The translations under genes and the position numbers were made by a program. A DNA stretch of 64,000 nucleotides, from the NCBI GenBank assembly GCA_938084835.1, contig CALKER010000009.1, forward strand, positions 186,001 to 250,000, written 5' to 3'. The notes under the pieces are model-generated. The model was given only the letters and a program-made list of their open reading frames with translations, ran no database searches and was not told where the DNA came from. This document shows, one piece after another, positions 57,804 through 64,000 of the stretch. This stretch comes from an uncultured Thermoguttaceae bacterium. Lineage in GTDB: Bacteria > Planctomycetota > Planctomycetia > Pirellulales > Thermoguttaceae. Position 1 is the stretch's first letter; every line of letters starts with the position of its first letter.

Positions 57804-59783
57804 CTATTTCCACTGGCAGACGATCACTCCATCCCATCCGGGCGGCGCTTGACGGTTGTGCTGGACGATAAAGGCGATTAAGAAATCAGCCCCCATGTCT
57901 TCCGGGGGCAATTGGCGGAGGAGAGGATAGGCCACCGCCCATCGCCCCTCAATAAAAGCATCAAGTGCTCGTTCGTAAATACGAATATGCTCATCGCTAA
58001 GAATTGGATCCTCGGAGGCGGGAGGACGGAGTTCGGCGATTTCCACAGACGACTTAATACCGTACGGCCGTACACGTGCCAAACGTCGCACGCGAGCCAC
58101 CGTCGTGGGTACCTCCTTACGAATGGCCTGGGCAGAAGTTTCATCCACGAGGATGGGCACTCGAAATAATTTTGTCAGCCCTTCCAAACGGCTGGCCAAA
58201 TTCACTACTGGTCCGAAGACCGTGATTTTTACCTGATCCTCCGTACCGATTTTACCGGCCACCGCTCGTCCGGAGGCAATACCGATGCCGACCTGGAACC
58301 TGCCTAACTCCGGGTGCTCCGACGCGATCATGCCCTCGAATTCACGCTGTATTGCAAGTGCCGCTCGACATACAGAACCCATCCAAGGTCGCTCCACCAA
58401 CGGCCAGCCCCAAAAGCCCATGGCCGCATCGCCGTGAAAATCCCCGATAACACCCCCTTCCCGGAGGATCGCCCGCGACATCACTCCCAAGGCCTTTCCT
58501 ACCCGTTGGAGAAGGCCCATCAAATTTTCCGCTTGTCTTTCCGCTTCCCGGGAAAACCCTCGCAGGTCGCAAAAAAGCACAGTCACAAAGGTCTCTCGCG
58601 GCGCAAGAACTTCCTCCCAATTGCTGCCTTCCAAGCGTTCGAGCAGACTCTGAGGCAAAAACTGGCGAAGCTGACTTTGTCGCCGTTCCAATTCCGCAAG
58701 GTTCCGCAGCGCACCCACGATGGCTGCCACGATTCCGGCAAATTTCATGTCGGACTTAAGTGTTTGGATGAGCTCGGGAATGGCGACGGCTTCCACTTGC
58801 TTGGGCCAGCTTCCGGCAACATAGAGGGCCAATCCCGAAAATGCCGCCGTCTTCACCGGCGTGCAGAAAGCCCAGTCAACTCCCTCCTGCATCGTAAACT
58901 CTGGCCGGGGGGCCAAGGACGAATCTCCGCTCAACTGTTTCCCAGAGGGAGTCAGTCCAGTCCGCCCATCCTGGTTGCCGATCCCGACTACTCTGGCTGG
59001 TCCCACGGGCTCAACTGGGCGACGCCACACGTGGAGCACAGTTTGGCCTTGTGCCATGGCCTCGCGGACCAAGCGCCGGCTTGGCTCAAAGTCGGAAAAT
59101 CGGGCATGCCTTTCATCCCAATAGATGGTCTCGACGGAAATTGCCCCCGATACTCCCGGACCGGGACCTGCCAGGTCCCCTGGTTGTTTGGAGGCCGAAC
59201 AAACCCCGGAGACAGATACACCGAAGACACCCGCCTTCTCCGCGCCCCCATCCGGCACAAGCCTTACAACAGCAGCAAGCTCGGCCAGCGCGATGCCGCT
59301 AAGTAACATACTTACAAGCGAAGTAGACAGCTGAGTCATATCCGCTGCGCGGGCAATAACCTCCGGAAGACGACTGAGCACTTCCAGCCGGCGATCCGAG
59401 CTGTGAAAAGAAACTGCCTCCAGATGCTCCGGGCGGAAAACTTCCCGATGCATAAGCTCCGCCCCCAACACGTGGACCAGAGGGATGTCTTCCAAAAAGG
59501 TAAAGGTCGTGGCCCCGATGACGAACCGATCGTTTGGGCGCAGTACCGCCTCCTGCACTTCCGCGCCGCGATAGTACACGGGATTGCGTGCCTCCGGGAG
59601 AACTCGAAGGAAAAGCAGCCCCGGCCGATAGAGCAAACTCACATGCCGGCGAGAAACTTGCGGATCCCAAGGTACCGCCCACGCGGTGGACACCGCCCGA
59701 CCAACAACGACCTCTTCCCCTACCGGCAGTGTTCGCCGCCACCGCTCGTGCGGTTTCTCCCCTTGCGCCACAAGATCCGCCAT
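57804..59783 (-). CDS. FHA and GAF-like domain class III nucleotide cyclase
   Basis: 659 residues from ATG 59783, with AAAGGAGAGG seven bases upstream. An FHA phosphothreonine-binding domain spans about 20-95 (VVVGRAVS...DPQVSRRHVSLL). A GAF-like region lies at about 140-335 (IARAADMTQLSTSLVSMLLSG, AFSGLALYVAG). A linker helix (LERRQSQLRQFLPQSLLERL, 365-384) leads to the class III cyclase domain at about 396-590: FCDLRGFS with metal Asp406, GDFHGDAAMGFWG with metal Asp452, and GPVVNLASRLEG with the transition-state Asn528 and Arg532. Where adenylate cyclases have Lys (GGxIxKFxGD) this protein has Asp448. The C-terminus has a TPR-like pair (YERALDAFIEGRWAVAYPLL). Likely makes cAMP or another cyclic nucleotide in response to phosphorylation. 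Confidence 0.9.
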   Translation of the reverse strand: MADLVAQGEKPHERWRRTLPVGEEVVVGRAVSTAWAVPWDPQVSRRHVSLLYRPGLLFLRVLPEARNPVYYRGAEVQEAVLRPNDRFVIGATTFTFLEDIPLVHVLGAELMHREVFRPEHLEAVSFHSSDRRLEVLSRLPEVIARAADMTQLSTSLVSMLLSGIALAELAAVVRLVPDGGAEKAGVFGVSVSGVCSASKQPGDLAGPGPGVSGAISVETIYWDERHARFSDFEPSRRLVREAMAQGQTVLHVWRRPVEPVGPARVVGIGNQDGRTGLTPSGKQLSGDSSLAPRPEFTMQEGVDWAFCTPVKTAAFSGLALYVAGSWPKQVEAVAIPELIQTLKSDMKFAGIVAAIVGALRNLAELERRQSQLRQFLPQSLLERLEGSNWEEVLAPRETFVTVLFCDLRGFSREAERQAENLMGLLQRVGKALGVMSRAILREGGVIGDFHGDAAMGFWGWPLVERPWMGSVCRAALAIQREFEGMIASEHPELGRFQVGIGIASGRAVAGKIGTEDQVKITVFGPVVNLASRLEGLTKLFRVPILVDETSAQAIRKEVPTTVARVRRLARVRPYGIKSSVEIAELRPPASEDPILSDEHIRIYERALDAFIEGRWAVAYPLLRQLPPEDMGADFLIAFIVQHNRQAPPGWDGVIVCQWK

Positions 59784-60735
59784 TAACCTCTCCTTTAGGC
59801 CATCCTACTCCTCCACGGGGTGACTTGTTCCGACGCACCAAGAAAATCTAACTTTGATTCCCCCAACCGAGGTATTGAATCAAGAAGGGATTTTGCGTTG
59901 GGCCCAACAACTCCGCCCGACGAAACCAGAATCGCGACCGATTATGACCCCACCCACGCACGTCCTGCGAATCACGGTCGAAAATATTGGTTTCTGTCTT
60001 CCCTTACCATCTGTCAGCCAAAAAGTATGGGACCAAAAGACGTGTGAGCCTGCCGTTGCGGCAAGCAACGCGTCTTGAGCCAGGAGTCGATCTCCCACAA
60101 AAGCCTGTATCACCACCCCCTATCGGGTGGGTAAATTGAACTGTCGAATTGAACCCTGCCGACTCACCTTTTGCGTACGACACCTCGCCACAATGCGCTA
60201 CGCATTCCACAGCGGGGTTTTCATCCGCCCAAAAATGGGGTTTCCACGCTTGATGCGGGACTGCCTTGGCTAAAGATTTATCACTCGGGACTGTTGATGA
60301 CTCCTCGCAGCAGATGTGGGGGCTGTATCGTCAAATTTCTTTACGAATTTTCGCCCACCATCTTCAGGTCGAGCAGGAATCGTAGCCACTTCGAGAATTA
60401 AGATCAGGCCTTAATTTCTCGGCCAGTTTGCAATATCGGCCTTCCATTTGCCACAGTGATCGGACCACGCCTGTCGGCTATTCGCGACGGATCCCCAACA
60501 AACCCCAGCGCAACTCCCGCACATCCGGGAAAAGCTTTGGTACGGCAAATTGATCTGCCTAGGCAAAAGATTCCGCACAAACGCATCTGGGGCTTATCCG
60601 AACTATTCACAGCCCCACCACCCCTCCGAGATGGGCCTGTCCCCCAATTTAGCTCATGTGTCCCTAGAGGAATTGCCCTCGATGAAGCCATCCGATCTGG
60701 CCGCCTTCATTAAAGGTATCCGCGTCCGGTGTCTT

Positions 60736-60850
60736 GGAGTACCACTTCGCGCGCGGAAACTGCGTATTGCTCAACCAGAACTTACTGTGCCAGGCAGGAG
60801 TACCACTTCGCGCGTGGAAACTGCCCTACCACCTCGCGCGAGAAAATCGC
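60736..60850. repeat. Two 28-bp direct repeats 61 bp apart plus a degenerate third copy (CRISPR-like)
   Basis: Copy 1 at 60736-60763 and copy 2 at 60797-60824 are 28 bp long and differ at one base; both contain GTACCACTTCGCGCG followed by GGAAACTGC. They are separated by a unique 33-bp segment, giving a 61-bp period as in arrays with 28-bp repeats. Copy 2 can fold CCAC/GTGG. A third, diverged copy (19 of 25 positions) follows almost directly at 60826-60850, which is not CRISPR-like. No leader or cas genes are seen. Confidence 0.8.
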
Positions 60851-61646
60851 AGTGTGGCCTTCGGAGCGAATCATTGACTCAGGCATGTGCCGGTGCCTGC
60901 GACCGCGGTGGAACATCTGTAAGAAACCTCCTGCGCGAGACTCCTATGCGAATTTCGCCCCGTGAAAGTTTCGCGAGTGACATTTGGCCGACACACATTG
61001 CGCCGATCTTCAAGCAGGTGGCCCCCTAAAGTTAGCAACAAGTCATGATGTGAAAACGGAACCTTTCTTGCGCGGAAGCAACATTTTCTGCTTCATGGGT
61101 CGTTAACGGCAAGGGACAGCTTCAACCAGGTCCCCTTCCCGGCCTTTTTGGCTGGGCGGTGGCTCTCCCAGGTGGCGATGGCTCTTCAATTTGATGGGCT
61201 CCGAGTACCTTTCGATCCACGCTGGACTATTTGGGTACCCCTCCGTGAGAACAACCGACTTCAACCTCAAAGCGCGGCACGCCCCCGTTGCTGAGGTTCC
61301 CCCAGTCATTCGACAGCAATCCCTATCTAGCCATATGACGCGTAGAAGTTTGCCTTGACGCTTTCTTGCTCATCGATAGACCGGCGGACCTTTGCGAAGA
61401 ACTCACACAACCTGTGCGGAGCTGTCGGTCCTGTCCAGGAATTCTCCCGAAGCTGCGAGCTAGTGCACCTTCCAAACGCAAGCACGTTGAGGAGGGAGAA
61501 CCTATCGGCTAAAGTGTAATTGAGGGTGATGGGACCGATAGGTTTCTGCGGCGGCCTTGGAAAGACAAATTGGCTCGGGGGGTTCGTTCTCCCCGATCTG
61601 GGTACTAAACGGATTAAAGGCACAGATAATCAGGCTTACAAAAAGC

Positions 61647-61667
61647 AGCCCTGACATTCCCAGGGCT
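61647..61667 (-). terminator. Strong hairpin with U-tract, reading leftward
   Basis: A perfect 7-bp stem AGCCCTG/CAGGGCT with a 7-base loop; on the minus strand it is followed by GCTTTTTG, the form of an intrinsic terminator. No minus-strand gene was found upstream of it, since the TPR gene starts at 61786 on the other strand. Confidence 0.45.
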
Positions 61668-61785
61668 AGGCGTCTTAAAACGGAATTATTTTCGCATCTC
61701 AGCTTGACTCGTTCGGGCTGTCGGGAACGTGCCGGAGCTGGAAGAGATCTGTCAACGATTGCCCGCTTAAAGTGGGAGTGGATTG

Positions 61786-64000
61786 ATGGACGGGCTTAGC
61801 AAGCGATGGGTCGGTTGGTTGTGCCTTTTGTTGTTGTTGGGTGTTGAAAGTCTGCTCTTTCCTCGGCAAAGTGCGGGGGCCGAAGAAGCCGAACGATTCG
61901 TCCGCGGACTGAAGGAGCGGGGGTACTACGACCTTGCCATCGAGTACCTTCAGGACATGCGTACCAATCCCCTGTGCCCGTCGAATTTCCGGGAGGTGTT
62001 GGACTATGAGCTGGCAACGACATATATCGAATGGATCACAAGCGGGGGACCTCGGACGGAGGAGGTGCTAGAACAAGCCCGGAGCGCTTTCGAGCGGTTT
62101 TTGAGGGAGTATCCCGCCCGGCCCGAGGTGGGTCAAGCAGCCTTCCAACTGGCTAATGTACTTGTGGAACTAGGAAAACTGAAACGCCAGCAGGCAGAAC
62201 AGCCGGGCCTTGCCCCGCCACAGCGCGATCGCCTCCTCGAGGAAGCTCGCCATCACCTTAAACAGGCCGAAGAAAGGTTTGCAGCTGCCGAACGCCGCGC
62301 TTATGAACGAGCCCGCACTCTCGAAGAAGAAGCTAAGAAAGATCCCCGACGGGAAGCAGATCGCGATGAAGCCCGGCGCCAGCTTCTTCTTGCCAGAATC
62401 CATTTAGCGGGCGTTGTTTACGAACTTGGGCGAACTTATCCTTCAAATAGTGCAGACTATAAACAACGCCTTCAAGACGCGCTCAAGCGATATGAGGAAC
62501 TCTTCGAGAAGTATAAGGCATTTACGGCTGGTGCCTATGCGGGCATACAGGTGGGGCGAATTCGCCGTGAACTCGGTGATTTGCCGGGCTCCGTGTCCAT
62601 CTTAAAAACGGTCATAGCCTTGCTAAGTGGCGCTGAGGGCGATGATCGACTGGTGGCCAATGAAGCCCGGGCAGAGCTCATGGAAACGTATATCGCTCAA
62701 AAGAATTTCAAAGAGGCGGTGGCGGTGGCCGAAGAGTGGAATAAGGAGGCCCGTCAAGGCGAGCAAAGTACACGGGAAGGGCTAATGATCGCCTTTGCCG
62801 CCGGCCGGGCTGCCCTGGAACTTGCCCGGCAGGCCAAACCTAACTCCCCTGAGCAACGGCAAAACGTCACCAGCGCACGACGCTATCTGGGGCAGGTAGC
62901 ACGCTTCCCGGGATCCCTTCGTCGGGAAGCGCAAGCCTTGTTGAACGATCCCCTCTTTGGTCAGCCAGCACTATCGGACCGACAGTTACCCGCCACCTAC
63001 GAGGAAGCCCGGGAAAAAGGCGATGAGGCCTGGGCTCGCCTCGTAGTGGGACTGGGGCGCTTGCAGCAGGCTAGCAACCCTCAGGAACGAAGCAAAATCG
63101 AAGAGGAGCTCCTCTCCGCTACTCAAGAAGCTCTCGACCTTTATGAGCTTAGCTTGCGACTCCAGCCTGAAGAGCTTTCGGCGCAGGAACTGACCTTGAT
63201 CCGTTTTCGCATGTGTTACCTCTTCTGGCTGAAGCAGGACTACTACCGAGCTGCCGTGCTGGGGGAATTTCTTGCGCGGACGAATCCGCAAAGTCCTCTT
63301 GCCAGGCAAGCAGCGGAAATAGCCGCCAAGGCCTACAGGGTGTTGTACATTCAGGCAACCGTGCCAAAAGAGGAAAGAACCTTTGAGACTCAAAAATTGC
63401 GGGAGCTTGTGGCGTGGATGTCCGAAACTTGGCCCACGGAATCAGAGACAACCGAAGCTCGCATGATGCTGTTGGACACCGCCGTTGATAACCGGCAGTT
63501 GGAGGAAGCCCGCCAGGTATTAAGTCAAATTCCCGAGAATTCTCCCCGACGGGCGGAGGGAGAAATTCGCTTGGGCCAAGCCATATGGAGCTCGTATGCT
63601 CAAGCGGTGGATTTGGCCGCAGAAGTCCCGCCAGATAAGACCAGTCTGGAAGCCCTTGTGGAAGAGGCGCAAAAGTGGCTGGCCCAGGGATTGGAGCGGA
63701 AAAAAGCCCAGCTCGCCCAGGGAGGAAGCGTTGACTTCATCATGGTAACTGCCGCGAGGGAATTGGCGCGGGTATATTTGGAGTTAGGTCGGCCGCAGGA
63801 AGCCGTCCAATTGTTGGAAGATAGTAGCTTTGGGCCGCTCACCCTAATTCGCAAAAATGATCCATTGGTCCAACGAGGCAATTTCGTTACGGATACGTTG
63901 ACGTTGGCTCTCCGAGTGTATGTGGCCGTTCAAGACCTGGAGAGAGCCGAGGAAATCATGGCCGAGCTCGAAAGGGCCGTAGCAGCTGCCGGCGACCGCG
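61786..64000 (+). CDS. Secreted TPR-rich protein, N-terminal part (runs off the right edge)
   Basis: 738 codons are visible from ATG 61786, with GGGAG about nine bases upstream. The N-terminus MDGLSKRWVGWLCLLLLLGVE with cleavage near QSAGA is a Sec signal peptide. The mature protein is all-helical, with many TPR-like units: LKERGYYDLAIEYLQDM, ARSAFERFLREYPARPEVGQAA, LKRYEELFEKYKAFTAGAY, LFWLKQDYYRAAVLGEFLA and ARVYLELGRPQEAVQLLED. A charged coiled-coil-like segment lies around residues 135-200 (EARHHLKQAEERFAAAERR). Similar secreted TPR proteins accompany ExbB/ExbD genes in planctomycetes, so a link with the locus at 24687-37511 is conceivable, though the distance is large. The stop codon is outside the window. 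Confidence 0.9.
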   Translation, partial: MDGLSKRWVGWLCLLLLLGVESLLFPRQSAGAEEAERFVRGLKERGYYDLAIEYLQDMRTNPLCPSNFREVLDYELATTYIEWITSGGPRTEEVLEQARSAFERFLREYPARPEVGQAAFQLANVLVELGKLKRQQAEQPGLAPPQRDRLLEEARHHLKQAEERFAAAERRAYERARTLEEEAKKDPRREADRDEARRQLLLARIHLAGVVYELGRTYPSNSADYKQRLQDALKRYEELFEKYKAFTAGAYAGIQVGRIRRELGDLPGSVSILKTVIALLSGAEGDDRLVANEARAELMETYIAQKNFKEAVAVAEEWNKEARQGEQSTREGLMIAFAAGRAALELARQAKPNSPEQRQNVTSARRYLGQVARFPGSLRREAQALLNDPLFGQPALSDRQLPATYEEAREKGDEAWARLVVGLGRLQQASNPQERSKIEEELLSATQEALDLYELSLRLQPEELSAQELTLIRFRMCYLFWLKQDYYRAAVLGEFLARTNPQSPLARQAAEIAAKAYRVLYIQATVPKEERTFETQKLRELVAWMSETWPTESETTEARMMLLDTAVDNRQLEEARQVLSQIPENSPRRAEGEIRLGQAIWSSYAQAVDLAAEVPPDKTSLEALVEEAQKWLAQGLERKKAQLAQGGSVDFIMVTAARELARVYLELGRPQEAVQLLEDSSFGPLTLIRKNDPLVQRGNFVTDTLTLALRVYVAVQDLERAEEIMAELERAVAAAGDR

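Larger units (their letters stand above)
59784..61785. other. 2-kb gene-poor divergent region with CRISPR-like repeats and hairpins
   Basis: Between the divergent cyclase and TPR genes. No gene could be supported. It contains a two-copy AATTGAAC repeat (60134-60141 and 60147-60154), the CRISPR-like unit at 60736-60850, and two hairpins at 61575-61596 (TCGGGG/CCCCGA) and 61647-61667. No cas-like gene is visible in the window. Confidence 0.5.

Noticed and set aside
60550-61029. A 159-codon plus-strand open frame across the CRISPR-like repeats
   Set aside because: Crosses direct repeats, lacks motifs and a ribosome-binding site, and has skewed Arg/Pro composition typical of chance frames.
61600-61790. 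Minus-strand signal-peptide-like stretch (ALGMSGLLFVSLIICAFNP)
   Set aside because: Only 51 codons remain after the single ATG, with no ribosome-binding site, and the segment contains the terminator-like hairpin.

Overview
The window looks like a chromosomal segment of a planctomycete, probably from the Pirellulales or a Thermogutta-like lineage. This is inferred from protein character and gene order, not from a database match. Supporting points are the minus-strand run tpiA-secG-yicC-gmk-rpoZ-coaBC, a diverged EF-G-like GTPase, a large secreted serine protease with a PEP-CTERM-like tail, an ExbB/ExbD cluster with TPR, beta-propeller and HEAT proteins, and an FHA-linked nucleotide cyclase. 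By my calls about 74 percent of the window is coding, which is low for a bacterium. I found no rRNA, tRNA, tmRNA, prophage or intact insertion sequence.

Layout. (1) 1-8305, minus strand: hisA, an EF-G-like GTPase, tpiA, secG, yicC, gmk, rpoZ and the start of coaBC. (2) 8957-16554, plus strand: an M24 peptidase, accB, accC, a secreted protein of unknown function and a BioF-type enzyme. (3) 16815-24293, mixed strands: a sugar/DMT-type transporter, a PflA-like radical SAM protein, a secreted trypsin-like protease and a flavin reductase. (4) 24687-37511, minus strand: eight genes that look like one envelope locus. In transcription order they are a secreted prenyltransferase-fold/HEAT protein, a single-pass TonB-like protein, ExbB, ExbD, a zinc-ribbon-ExbD fusion, a membrane-anchored TPR/beta-propeller protein, a TPR-solute-binding protein fusion and a secreted unknown. 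ftsH lies upstream on the same strand. (5) 41936-51490, plus strand: a GNAT enzyme, thrS, cmk, plsC and a large LamG/glycosidase-like secreted protein. (6) 51757-59783, minus strand: dxs and a prenyl diphosphate synthase (isoprenoid pair), a conserved-looking unknown, and an FHA/GAF-like/cyclase protein. (7) 61786-64000, plus strand: the first 738 codons of a secreted TPR protein that runs off the edge.

Region 4 is the best candidate for an undescribed system. It has all the parts of a proton-motive-force energised cell-envelope machine: motor stator, two different ExbD subunits (one with a cytoplasmic zinc ribbon), a possible TonB-like transducer and several extracytoplasmic scaffold or binding proteins. 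It has no recognisable TonB, outer-membrane receptor or ABC permease. Other points of interest are a two-to-three-copy 28-bp repeat with CRISPR-like 61-bp spacing at 60736-60850, a nucleotide cyclase whose usual adenine-selecting lysine position is Asp, and frequent two-copy short direct repeats scattered through the long intergenic gaps.
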